Positions 25,076 to 35,752 of a stretch of DNA of 64,000 nucleotides are shown here, in pieces. The notes beneath the pieces were generated by a model, which did not search any database, was not told the DNA's origin, and was given only the letters and a program-made list of their open reading frames with translations. The stretch covers positions 1,900,501 through 1,964,500 of the forward strand of contig BLAL01000040.1 of NCBI GenBank assembly GCA_015698045.1. The letters are read 5' to 3'. The stretch is from Rhizophagus clarus. Lineage: Eukaryota > Glomeromycota > Glomeromycetes > Glomerales > Glomeraceae. The translations under genes were made by a program, and so were the position numbers. Each line of letters opens with the position of its first letter. Positions within the stretch are counted from its first letter, which is position 1.

Positions 25076-26431
25076 ATGGGATTAGCAGGACCGAGGATAA
25101 AACAAAGGATTCCTGCTGATCCTAGAAATTTAGCATGGAGTGATGGTGATGATATTATCTTTCAATAATTTTGATTTTAGATTTTTTTCAATAAATAATT
25201 CTAATTATATATATATTTTTTTTTTCTTTGTTTCTAAATTGCGTTCACACCAATTTTCCTTCTACTCTAAAATTGTAGACCAAACTAAATTTGGTTATAG
25301 AATGTTATCAAAGATGGGTTGGTCACCAGGAAAAGGATTAGGTTTAAACGAAGATGGAGAAAAAGAATATGTTAAACCTTCCAACAAACAAGATAATCTT
25401 GGTATTGGGGCTACAAAGAAAACCATTGATAATTGGTTAGATAATTCTAGTGCATTTGATGAATTACTTAAAGGTTTAAATGATAAAATTCAAACTAAAG
25501 AAAAGGTAAAAGAAAGTGATGAGAAAGAAAAAAGTAGGAAAGGGAATGAACAATATAATAGTGATGATAAAATGAAAATCGATAAAGTTGAATCCAAGAA
25601 AAAGAAAAAAAAGAAAAAAAATAAAAAAGAAAATGGGAATAAGAATAAAGATAAGGAGATAATATCAATATCTAATTTACAACCATCATCATCTTTATCA
25701 ACGACTAATATTAATAGTTCTGAAAGTTTATATTCAATTCGTTTGGCGTAAGTAAAACATTTTAAATAGAAATTTGATTTATTTAAAAAAAACGTATCTT
25801 TTAATACTAATAATTAATACGATGAATTATTAGACATCGAGCTAAATTCCTTAAAAGTAAAAAAGCCTCTGTACAAAACTCTGATAGATTAAATGAAATT
25901 TTTGGTATAAAATCAAGTAAAGATTTTATAGATGATATCAACACGGAAAGTATTACAGTGTCTGATACGAAAAATCTTGAAGAAAAAATAAGCAAAGTTG
26001 ATATCATAACCAAGGTTAATGAATTGAGCTCCCATGAATATTTTGCTCAAAAAATGAAAGGATTAAGGATTTCAGGAATTAGGAGTGAACCTCTAGGTAA
26101 GTCTTTAAAAAAAACATATATATATATGTATATTATGATTATTTAATAGAATGGGATTTTTTTTATTAATTAATGTATTAAATGATTTCTAGTGAGCCAT
26201 GATAATGAGACTAATGATGATATTGATGAACGGCCTAGTTTTAGTGTAAATAATGAGCAAGATATAAATATATCCAATAATTCATCAAAATCAATAAATA
26301 CTAATAAAAAAAGGAAAATTAATGATGTGAATATTGATTTGTTAGTTAATAATAATGTTAATGATTCTAGTAATGATAAATCAATAAAGAAAAGAAAAAA
26401 GAAAAGAAAAAGTACAAAAGTAGAAGAGTAA
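25076..26431 (+). CDS. PINX1/Pxr1-like G-patch protein
   Basis: Four exons, 25076-25145, 25279-25747, 25834-26096 and 26193-26431, give 346 residues. The start reads MGLAGPRIKQRIPADPRNLA, followed after the first splice by a G-patch (FGYRMLSKMGWSPGKGLGL, then NLGIGATKKTIDNWL). Later blocks AHRAKFLKSKKA and LSSHEYFAQKMKGLRISG correspond to conserved PINX1 segments (the YFA.+M block). The rest is Lys/Glu-rich with polybasic tracts, and the C-terminus is KKRKKKRKS-like, a nucleolar signal. Family members stimulate the DEAH helicase Prp43 in rRNA/snoRNA maturation and inhibit telomerase. The alternation of T-rich leader and MGLA start makes the ATG choice firm. Confidence 0.88.
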
Positions 26432-27369
26432 CTAGAGAATATGATCAAGACTAGAAAGTATAGTAATTATAAAAATAATGGCAAAGATAAACATAAAAAG
26501 ATAAAAATACACGTAGTCAAGGATAAAAAAGATTATGACAATATCTAGATCTTGTTTTTTTTTTAAAAAAAAAAAATTTCATTGTTATGATAATAATTTT
26601 ATGAACAATGCATATTTAATTTTTAAAGTCAAATAAAAAATATTACAAGGATAATTTTTATAAGAGAAAGATCAAGATTATTTATCCTTAATACTATAGA
26701 ATAATAAATAAAATGCATGTAATCTCAGTATACAATATTTGTATTTAAATTAACATTAACTCCAATTTGATTTGTAGTTATTAATTAAAGCACATTTCTT
26801 ATACATCTAATAAAAATTTTACTTAAAGTCTAAATATAAAAATAGTAATATATTTGCAAAATTGCTTTTTATAAATACAAATTATATTTTAAAAATTGTA
26901 AAAATATTGATACTATTAATAGAATTATATTAATTGTAAAATTTTATATATTACTGCTTTCAACGAAATACCGGAATAATTGTCAACCAATAAAGGAAAT
27001 ATTAAAAAGAAAAGGCCAAGACCGAGAACTCTTTATTTTTCCTAATTTGGTTTTGAGAAAGATCTATTGCAAATAAAATTAATCATCAGATCCCGTTATA
27101 TTTACCATTTTAAATTAAATTCTTTTTTTATTTGTATAATGAAATTATATATTATTGGATGTCTGTTATAATATAATGATATAGCAATGAAAATTATCTC
27201 GTCATTTAAATATTTCTATTTTAGTTATAGCAAGTATTTTAGTTATAGCAAGTCATCCTAATTCCTGGTGATTGAAATGACGTGAATGTTATCAGTATTA
27301 TTACATGTTCACGCGGAAAAAACACTTAATAGTTGTACTCGTTGAATTTGCAACGAAAAACCTCTTATC
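26432..27369. other. Intergenic region upstream of the Crinkler-like gene
   Basis: Very AT-rich, no exon seen. It includes a perfect 18-bp tandem duplication (27217-27252, TATTTTAGTTATAGCAAG twice) about 120 bp before the next start codon. Confidence 0.5.
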
Positions 27370-28740
27370 ATGAGTACTATCAAGCTTTGTTGTCTGGTAT
27401 TGGGTGACTCGCCTGACGAGAGAACTTTTGAAGTTGATATTGAATTAAATGAATCTATTAGTAAACTTAAGGATAAGATCAAAGATAAAAAACAAAACAC
27501 ATTTTACGATGTTGATGCTGACCAGCTTGATCTCTGGAAAGTTGAAATCTCTGCTATTGAACAAAATGAAAAGATGATCATGCTCAGAGGGAATGAGATT
27601 GATGTTACGAAACTTGAAGGAGAGAGTTTAAATTCATCAAAAATGATTACAAGATATTTTCCCGGCCAACCTCTCTATGAACATATTCACATAATTGTCA
27701 AACGCCCATCTGGCCCACTTGGTTAGCAAAATTTGATTTTTATTGATTACGGATAAAAAAGATGGTTTATCCATCTTTGACTTTTTTCGTACTATGTTTT
27801 TATATTATTAATCACATGATCTGCATTTGCATTTAAAGCTCGTCGTCGTTACTCTTACCATGAAGAGCCAGGTCAAACTGAAGAAAATCTGAGAGAGTTT
27901 TGGAAAGACTTGAAGAATATAAAGATTAGTGATGATAATAAGTTCATTCATCTGTCCAAGAATATCTATTTCCTAGGCGATATAACTCAAGGTTCTATTC
28001 TGTTTATCCGAGAATGCTATAACATCTTGGGACGTGAAGTCCTTAATGTAAATAATAAGGGGCGTTGGCGTATCGTTGGTGATTCGGGAGTTGGAAAAAC
28101 CTTTTTTTGCTACTACTTACTTTATCTTATTGCACAACGAAACGAAATGGTTATATACCATAGAGCTAACAAATTGCCAATCCTCTTTTGTAAGGAAGAT
28201 GTTTTAATCATTTCTGCGAATGAACTCGGAAGTTATTCAGAAAAGGTATGGTATATCACAGATGACCTAGAGGATGATGAGGAAAAAATAAGCTGCAGAA
28301 AAATTATGCTTTGTTCTACTTCGTTCCAATATAATTGCAAGAGCTTAATTTTTGATATGTGCCCTGGGTTGGAAAAACGGTATATTCCAGTTTGGTCTTG
28401 GAAGGAGATCGAGTCATGCAAAGATAAGATCTTCAATGATCTCGAGGAGGAGGTGCTTCGTGAATTATATATGAATCAGTGTGGAGGAATTCCTCAGTCT
28501 ATCTTGGGGAGGCAAAGTTTTCGATTAATACTTGACGAGGTTGATGAGAATTTTTTTGACCGTCCTAAATTCGCGAAAGCATTTTTACATATATATTCAG
28601 AAGAGCCTTATAAAGAGTACACACTAATATTCCCGACCAATTGCATTGGTTCTAAAATAACTGATAAACTCATGAAGTGCTGCAAGGAAAAGTTATTGGA
28701 TTTCATAAACGGAAGTTATAAACCCGATGGTTTTCAGTAA
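27370..28740 (+). CDS. Crinkler (CRN)-like protein: ubiquitin-like header plus P-loop NTPase
   Basis: Two exons, 27370-27721 and 27839-28740, over a 117-bp intron (donor GTTAGC is weak) give 417 residues. The first ~110 residues match the Crinkler header: TIKLCCLVLGDSP, FEVDIELNESISKLKDKIKD, ADQLDLWKVEI, ending HIIVKRP. After a short ARRRYSYHEEPGQTEE link comes an NTPase-like module with Walker A GDSGVGKTFF (about residue 198) and a candidate Walker B YITDDLEDD. CRN proteins are known from oomycetes and also occur in Rhizophagus, where one was shown to act in symbiosis; the header guides the protein and the NTPase module is typical of the ancient CRN architecture. No secretion signal is visible. 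If the intron is retained, the product stops at 118 residues, giving header only. Confidence 0.8.
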
Positions 28741-29103
28741 TTTATTTTTATTTTTAATATAGCGGCTGATGGTTTTCAGTAAATGTAAAAATAATAATAT
28801 TGAATAGGTTTTAAATAAATAATCAAATCATGTGATCTATTTGAGTTACTGCGGTGAAAAAAGTTTCTGAGAAAATCTTGGCCAAAAAATTTGCCAGATT
28901 TACTAAGTACTAACTATTATTGTAACATTGTAACTATATTGTATAAATTACATCATAAATTTTATGATGATAACATTACGTATTTTAACTTGATCTGTTT
29001 TTGGCGTTTTAAAAAAAAAATATGTATATAAATAGGTATTTTTTGTCGCGATCGTAAAAAAAAAAAAAAATAATATATATCAAATCAATATAAAATAACA
29101 AAA
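28741..29103. other. Intergenic region with a duplicated 15-mer
   Basis: The last 15 bases of the CRN-like gene including its stop (GATGGTTTTCAGTAA, 28726-28740) recur at 28768-28782. The rest is AT-rich with poly(A) just before the PMP3 start. Confidence 0.5.
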
Positions 29104-29734
29104 ATGGCAGAATATAGCACTTACGACATTGTAGCTTTACTTATTAGTGTGTTACTTCCTCCTTTAGGAGTGTTTATGAAAAGAGGTTTTCATATTGATT
29201 TTTGGATCAATATTCTTTTAACAATTCTAGGTAATTAAAATTTTTTATAATTTAATATTTTGGGAATGTATAAATTTATTTACGATTATTGTATATAATT
29301 ATATAGGATGGCTTCCAGGATTATTCCATGCATTTTTCATAATTTATGAATACCGGAATGACTCAACACATGAACATGGAAAACATGGACATGGAACGCA
29401 TGGAACAACATATGGAACACATGGAACACATGGAAAACAAGGAACACGTCCCCAGAAAATTATAATTCATTCAAATGATAATGTACCAATGTCAAATAAT
29501 AATAATAATCAAAATCAACCGCAATATTATCAATCACAAGATCAACCAAATTATCAACCACAATATCAACAGCAACGTACTCGTCCAATGGATAAAGACA
29601 AGGGTAAAGATCCCTTTCATGATGATAATTATGCAGGAACTTCTAACGAAATTCCCCCCGCTTATGGTGATCATAAAAATGACGAATTGAAAGGGGAATC
29701 AAATCAATATGATAGGGATGATAAGAAAGTCTAA
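29104..29734 (+). CDS. PMP3: PMP3/UPF0057-family proteolipid with long polar tail
   Basis: Two exons, 29104-29230 and 29307-29734, give 184 residues. The first ~55 residues are the PMP3 fold: two hydrophobic helices with DIVALLISVLLPPLGVFMKR, FWINILLTILGWLPG and HAFFIIYEY. PMP3 proteins are small plasma-membrane proteolipids influencing membrane potential and salt tolerance, usually 52-60 residues. Here a ~130-residue hydrophilic tail follows: a His/Gly/Thr repeat (about residues 68-88, THGTTYGTHGTHG), an Asn/Gln-rich part and an acidic/basic end. Longer PMP3 forms occur in fungi. Confidence 0.9.
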
Positions 29735-30420
29735 TAGAAAGAACATAAACATTTACTTAGTTAAAAATATATATATATATATTTATCATATATAATTTAT
29801 AATTTATTTTTAAGTATGCATTACTAAATTAATATGTATTTTTAACTATTTTGTGTCTCTTTTTTTTTATAAAGTAAAATAAATATTAATATGTTCTTAC
29901 GCGTATAGTAAATAAAAAAAATTTTCTTTAAAATTAAAATTATCTTTAAATCAATAAAAAAGGAGTCAAATAAATAATATTATTGAATTATTGAGTAAAA
30001 GAAACTATTAAATCTATAACGAACAATGGACATTAACGTCTAAATATGCATATATTAATTATTTATTTTTATCGGCGAACAATTAATTTTTACTAATAAC
30101 AATAATAAAAAATATTTCATGGGTCATATGAAAATTTTGAAAACAAATTCACTTCCTTTTATGGTAAAAAAAATAAATAATAGTTTGTTTTTCACAATTA
30201 TTTTGATTTACCGCAATATGTAATGAGTGTTCGATCAGAGCTGAGATCAACTGTTACAAATATATTAAAATATTATGACAATTCATCTCTGAGCTTAACT
30301 GTTGACTATTTTTATTTAGTGAGGTAAACAATTACTCCGTCGTGTATATAAATGAATGATTTAATATAAATATCAAACTTTTTCACGCTTAATAAATTTA
30401 TTCTCTTTTGTAACATTTTA

Positions 30421-30454
<34 letters not shown>

Positions 30455-30470
30455 AAAAAAAAAAAAAAAT
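29735..30470. other. Intergenic region ending in a T27/A16 tract
   Basis: No exon seen. The last 50 bp before the zinc-finger start codon are a run of about 27 T, then AAG and about 16 A, which could form a hairpin in the 5' leader. Confidence 0.55.
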
Positions 30471-31748
30471 ATGCAATATAATCATCATCACAAAGATTTT
30501 ATTCACGTTAGAAATATGAATATAGGTCATCCTATTTCTTATCAACTAATTTCATCTGGTTGGACTGGTTACCATAATCTGACGAGAGGGCAAGTAAACG
30601 AATTTTTTATCCCGTCCTATTTCATGGTAAATACATCACCGGCTCGTGACGTGCTTCTTATTCCAAACACTCTTGTGTTACCACCTTTTGTCATACCTGG
30701 GCATAATCATTATTGTAATGTGAGAGGCCATTTTACATCCCCTAGGACTTACTCCTTACAACCACAACCACGATTACAACCACATGAGAATCAAGTAGAA
30801 CAGTTATCTTGTGAAATAAAAGATGCGTCAAACAATGAAAGAGAAAGATCAGAATCTTTTATTACTGGCGGTAATCCTCATCTTGCAGATCTTTGGCGCG
30901 AAATTAATTCATTTGATTATGAAGCGTTTGTGGAATCAATTGAAGGCAATTATCATGATAAAGTTTCCGACAACAACACGATGAATGATGTGCAACAAAC
31001 CCAAACAACTCACTTGTCATCTCAGGAATATAAATCTATTTATAAACATGAAAATGTTTCTGATGAGCATATTGATGTTAAACTTGAAATTGATGACAAT
31101 ACCTCTTTCTCGATTACAACAGAAGAATTTATTTCTCCAAAGATTGAGCAAGGAACACCTTCTCAAAGAGAATCACAGAATCCTTCGATTTCAGATACAA
31201 AATCTCCAGATTTTTTTGATTCCTCTCAATCCTTGCAAGGTTGTGTTTCAAGTAATGGTTCAAATAGAAAAATAATCGTTCCTTCACCGTCAACTTCGCC
31301 ACGTTTTTCTCCAAATTCATCTCCTCATTTACATTCAATAAAACTTGATGAATACCTATATGATGTACCACAAACGTACGAAGCACCATTTAATTCGAAA
31401 TATCGTTATAAATGTACGGTACCTTCTTGTTCACAAAGATTTAAAGAATATCGTACATTAATATCTCATCTTCGAATTCATCACGGACTTTATGGGAAAA
31501 ATATGTTGGATCATAATAAGAGAACCGGAAAAGCGATGGTACAGTGTGCAAAATGTCAACATTTCTTTGTATCGAAGTGGTATTTGAAAAAACATCGAAA
31601 GTTTTGTCATGAAACTGTTCAACAAGGAGAATGGATTGAATGTGAATATTGTCAAAAATCGTATTTAACAGATTGTGAACGTAAAAAGCATTATGCCAAT
31701 GATCATTTTGATAAGATTAAAGAATTATGGGAAAAACAATGGAATTAA
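30471..31748 (+). CDS. C2H2 zinc-finger protein, probable transcription factor
   Basis: A single exon of 425 residues from the ATG at 30471, directly after a poly(T)/poly(A) tract. The last ~110 residues carry three zinc fingers. The first is CTVPSCSQRF...LISHLRIHH, the second CAKCQHFFVSKWYLKKHRKFCH, and the third CEYCQKSYLTDCERKKHYANDH. The remainder is Ser/Pro/Gln-rich with a serine-proline stretch around residues 265-290 (SPSTSPRFSPNSSPH), a likely phosphorylation target. No family beyond C2H2 is recognised. Nuclear DNA-binding role inferred. Confidence 0.85.
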   Translation: MQYNHHHKDFIHVRNMNIGHPISYQLISSGWTGYHNLTRGQVNEFFIPSYFMVNTSPARDVLLIPNTLVLPPFVIPGHNHYCNVRGHFTSPRTYSLQPQPRLQPHENQVEQLSCEIKDASNNERERSESFITGGNPHLADLWREINSFDYEAFVESIEGNYHDKVSDNNTMNDVQQTQTTHLSSQEYKSIYKHENVSDEHIDVKLEIDDNTSFSITTEEFISPKIEQGTPSQRESQNPSISDTKSPDFFDSSQSLQGCVSSNGSNRKIIVPSPSTSPRFSPNSSPHLHSIKLDEYLYDVPQTYEAPFNSKYRYKCTVPSCSQRFKEYRTLISHLRIHHGLYGKNMLDHNKRTGKAMVQCAKCQHFFVSKWYLKKHRKFCHETVQQGEWIECEYCQKSYLTDCERKKHYANDHFDKIKELWEKQWN

Positions 31749-32122
31749 TTTCGGAAAATGATAGATATTATTTATAAATAAGTATATTTAACAATTGTAT
31801 AGAACAATTAGAAAGATTATTTTTTTTGCAGTAAAAAAAAATTTTTTTTTTTTTTTTTTTTTTAAATTGATTTATAAATAATTGAACGTAAAGAAAATAA
31901 AAAATTATAAATGCGGTAATTAGATTTACATAATAAATCATAAAGATTTTTATTTATATATTACAAATGTTGGATAATAATAAATATATTATTAAAATAG
32001 ATATTCATGTTATTTTTTGAAATAATTTATTATAGAAGAATTAATTAAATTAATTAATTTCTAAATACTTTAGTGTCCATTATCACTTTTGACGTTTTTT
32101 TTTTTAAATTTATTATTTAAAT
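31749..32122. other. Convergent 3' flanks, AT-rich
   Basis: Between two convergent genes; contains a T23 tract near 31840 and no exon. Probably 3' UTRs of both. Confidence 0.5.
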
Positions 32123-33051
32123 TTAAACTTTTCTCCAAGGAAATTGGAATCTCTTTTTTCCAGTTTCAGGATTAACTGAACCGTCACCAGGCCCAAATTG
32201 AATATTTCTATGATAGCTGAATTGGAATAATGAACCAACGATGAAGAAACCAAGCATACCAGCAAGCATAAGATAAACCTTCGTGTTTGTAGCATAGGGA
32301 GTATCATCATTCCTATCCAAGAACGCTCTGACAGATTGAGCAAAACCAGTTCTTACGAATAAATCAATACCCAAAATTATAGCATAAGCACCAATAAATG
32401 CTGTTCCTAATATGATAAGAGAATTCTTGAAGAAACAAGCCAATAATAGACCAAGTATTGCAAGTGCTACTATAAATATAATTCTACCAGCATTGGAATG
32501 AATTAAACCATCGGATCTCCATGCTAAAATGAATAACGCGAAGGCGTAACCAGCGAGTGCACCCAAAAGCCAGATTGCTACCGAGGAACAACACATGAAA
32601 ATTGAACCGACGACGAAACCAATTGCGAGCGAAACTATAAGAAGGATAGTTTCACCTGCTGCGCTCTTGAATCCTCCTGCATTAGAGATGACAATCCAAG
32701 CGATTATTGCTATTTTAAATGAAACGAATACCAAATATCAGTAAGTAAATTATTAATAATTTAAGTAATTTTTTTTTAACTTTATTTTAAATACTTACTG
32801 CCAATGTAAAATCCGATCAAGAACAATGTAAGTTTATAAACCCTTCTGCCAAAAAAGCAGAAAATTATTCCAGTAACAATTAAAATAACACCAGTAACAA
32901 TTTGATGTGGTGTTAAACTCCCATTTTGATTTCCTATTCCTAAAGTAGGATCATTATTATTCTGAGCGCTAATACTTAGTGGAAATAATATTCCAAGTAA
33001 GCACGTAAAAATTAACCAAATGTTTAATTTGCTAGACATTTGTTTATACAT
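32123..33051 (-). CDS. TMEM198/DUF4203-like multi-pass membrane protein
   Basis: Two exons, 33051-32799 and 32709-32123, with an 89-bp intron, give 279 residues. The N-terminus (LNIWLIFTCLLGILFPLSIS, then AQ) is a good signal peptide. About seven hydrophobic helices follow, with the small-residue-rich repeats typical of the family (IAIGFVVGSIFMCC, ALAGYAFALFI, LGTAFIGAYAIILGID). The splice rebuilds GFYIGTIIAWIV. The C-terminal tail is polar. Human TMEM198 is linked to Wnt signalling, but the fungal role is unknown. The start was set at MYKQMSSK; the second Met at 33039 is equally possible. Confidence 0.8.
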
Positions 33052-33555
33052 AATTTTTTTTAGTTTATTTTTCAAATTTATTATTAATGGGTTTATTTAT
33101 TTTTTTTTAAAAAAAAAAAAAAAATTTTTTTTTTTTTTTTGCTTTTTTTTTGCGCTTGATTTTTCAAAGGATAGAATGACTTACATTTATATACTTTTAT
33201 TCGTAGAAATTTCCACGCCACTGTTATTTAGTGTAAACAGTTCATTATGGCGCAAATAACATGCTCTTTTTAATCTTGGCCGTTCTTGGCATTTATAGAC
33301 TAAAAAGCATCATACAACATAAAACAATCAATGATTTTACGTCAATTTTCGTAAGCTTATTTTGATTTCGAGATTTACCAAATTTGGGTTTTCATATACT
33401 TTTTTTCGTCACTTGGCAGTGGTGGCATCACAAATTTAGAACAATCATACTATTTTATTTTATTTCAATCATAACCCGGGAAAAGGCCACGTTACATGTT
33501 ACACATGTTACATTGTTATTTATAAATAAAATAATTTTTCTAAATGACGATATCA
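33052..33555. other. Intergenic region between TMEM198-like and Rieske genes
   Basis: It starts with an alternating T/A homopolymer block (33102-33150). I see no exon in the remainder. Confidence 0.5.
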
Positions 33556-34047
33556 TTACCAATCGTTTATTGAACAAGCGTTAATCGTTGCGTCAGCAGA
33601 TGTACATTTTCCTCCTTGGTCAAGAGAAAAAGCCCAGCTATGTTTTGTACAAATTAATTTGGAACCGAGAATAACTCCCTTTTAGGTATTTTTTTTTTTT
33701 TGTTTTTTTAAAAAAAAAAAGGTTATTAAAAAAAAATTTTTTTTTTTAGAGTTAATTGGAAGTATAACTATAAATTATTATGTTACCCTTGAAGCTAAAT
33801 CTGAATTAGCATGTGGACACCATCTATCAACTTCATAAGCTTTTCCGTCGGATGTTCTAATTCTTAATCTATTTTCCATTATCAATCTATTGGTTTTTTT
33901 CGGCTCATTCATATTTGTATTTTTAGTAACGTTTTCTCTAGAACCTTTTTATAATAAATTAAAAATTAATAAAAAAAAAAAAAAAAAAAAAATAGAATAA
34001 ATAAATAAGTATATGTGATATTATTTACTTGAGGTTTTGTTACTCAT
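33556..34047 (-). CDS. Small Rieske [2Fe-2S] domain protein (99 aa)
   Basis: Three exons: 34047-34029, 33944-33787 and 33678-33556, joined at GT..AG sites (introns 84 and 108 bp). They keep frame and give 99 residues. The protein has a basic leader, then RLRIRTSDGKAYEVDRW, the first Rieske box CPHANSDLAS (CxH), and the second box CTKHSWAF (CxxH), with 17 residues between His and Cys as expected for a Rieske cluster. It then has SLDQGGKC and a short tail to TGG TAA. No transmembrane segment, oxygenase domain or reductase domain is present. It resembles stand-alone Rieske proteins such as animal RFESD. Redox role inferred; partner unknown. The exons are too short to appear as long ORFs, so the gene is easily missed. 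Confidence 0.8.
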
Positions 34048-34884
34048 GATTTTTTTTTTTTATTGATAAGAATAAGAATAAACAGGTAGGAGTTAAAAAA
34101 GGGTATTCACTTTTATACGCTAAATTTGTACTTTTAAATCGAACCCGGTTTGTTACCGCTAAAAAAAAATATTTATTTAATTTTAATTGGGGATTCTTTT
34201 GAGAAGTTTTTATACTGAGTGACCTGCAATCCCGTTTAATTTTTCATTGTTATATTCTCAAAAATGGTTAGTTTTAGAGAAGATCTTGTGAGAAAATTTT
34301 TTGCTTTATTTTTAGAGAATGTCGATTAATAACAAAAACTTGCCTTTACTGGTCACTGTGAATATTTTAATGCAAGTAGTGATTTTTCACAACATTCTCC
34401 CGTTTCATTGTTATTCGTTAACTTTTTAAAAGTAGTTAGTTTAGGGTCAATTTCGAAGCTTGGCGCAAATTTCTCCCAAAAATCATCTTTATTCACTAAT
34501 CCTATTAAGATCATTAGCCTGTCTTTTGGGGGGGGGGGCTTAATTGCTTATCCACTGCATATCATTTTAGTGTTGGCCAAGTATTATTATATGGAACAAA
34601 AATTGGCCGGTAATTTAAGCCTCGTCAAGATATCTAAAAAAAAGGATGGGAAATCTGGGAAATCTTATAATTCTCATGTGTTTTGCAAGACGACTACAGA
34701 ACAAATGATTCTTTCGTCCATTCATTTTGCTTATAATGCTGGTCAAAATCATCATACTGTAATGCTGGATAAAATCAGCGTCATATGATATGAAATTATC
34801 TCACGTGACTTTATAGTATATTTATTCAGTTAAACACTTACGTACCGGATCGATCAAGGAACTTATTCATTCACTTTTAACAAA
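34048..34884. other. Divergent region upstream of VPS37; unrecognised ORF; TCACGTGA
   Basis: About 0.8 kb. It holds a 126-codon open frame (34408-34788) without recognisable domain, without an ATG at its first codon and containing a G11 run (34528-34538); I do not call it a gene. TCACGTGA lies at 34801-34808, about 77 bp before the VPS37 start. Confidence 0.45.
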
Positions 34885-35668
34885 ATGACACAACTTCCAT
34901 CCCAAATTACACCTATTTATGCAAATAACTTAACAGAAAAACAACTTGTAATAAACCAAGAACTTCCAATATTATTAAATAAAAGGTATAAAAAAAAAAA
35001 AAATTAATTTTTTTATTTTATCATTCAATTAATTAATTAGTAAAGATTATTTTGTATATAGTAAGGAAGAATTAGAAGATCTATTAAATAATGATGTGGT
35101 CTTTGATACATTTATGGAGGGTGTGGAACAAGTTCGAAATATGAAAAATTTACAGGATGAGATGAGAATGGGAAATGAGACACTAGCAAGTAAGTACAAA
35201 TAATTTAAAAATTTTGTTTAGTAAATCGTTATTCTAAATAAATCATTTTATACAAAGGAAAAATATTATCTCAAGAACAAGAATTAATTCAATTACGTAA
35301 TGGTGTTGATGAACAAGAAAAAGTTTTAAAAGAGCTTTATTTAAATTTTGAGGAAAAACTTAAAGTTCAACAGGAAGCTTTAAAGGTATTCATTATTAAA
35401 ATCCTTAAAAGAAAGTTTCAAAAATATGATCTAAAGAAATTATCTACTTTTATAGAGATTTTCACCATCTATTCTTCTAACAAAATTAAAATCTGAAACT
35501 CAACAATCAGATGAATTAAGTGAGCAAATGGCAAGATCATTTTTAGATGGAGAATTAGAGGTTGATAATTTTTTAAAACATTTTAGAGAAGTAAGAAAAG
35601 TATATCATTTAAGAAATGCAAAAGTGGAAAGAGTCAGCAAACAGCCTGGAATTTTAGGGTCAATTTAG
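34885..35668 (+). CDS. VPS37: ESCRT-I subunit VPS37 (Mod(r) domain)
   Basis: Four exons, 34885-34985, 35062-35189, 35258-35385 and 35456-35668, give 189 residues. The protein is almost entirely alpha-helical coiled coil. It shows the Mod(r) pattern: EELEDLLNNDVVFDTFMEGV near residue 38, a heptad-rich middle (LRNGVDEQEKVLKELYLNFE), then ELSEQMARSFLDGELEVDNF and FREVRKVYHLRNAKVERV at the end. The DGELEVDNFL...F...R..YHLR.AK.E+ ending is characteristic of VPS37. It bridges Vps23/TSG101 and Vps28 in ESCRT-I for sorting ubiquitinated cargo at endosomes. Confidence 0.88.
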
Positions 35669-35752
35669 ATTAATTTTATTTAAGTCTGTTTATTAATTAA
35701 TTAATTATATATATTTTTTTTGTTGTTACTATTATTATTATTATTATTATTA

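Noticed and set aside
34408..34788. 126-codon open frame upstream of VPS37
   Set aside because: The first codon is not ATG, a G11 run lies inside it, and no domain or homologue-like pattern is visible. Kept as intergenic.
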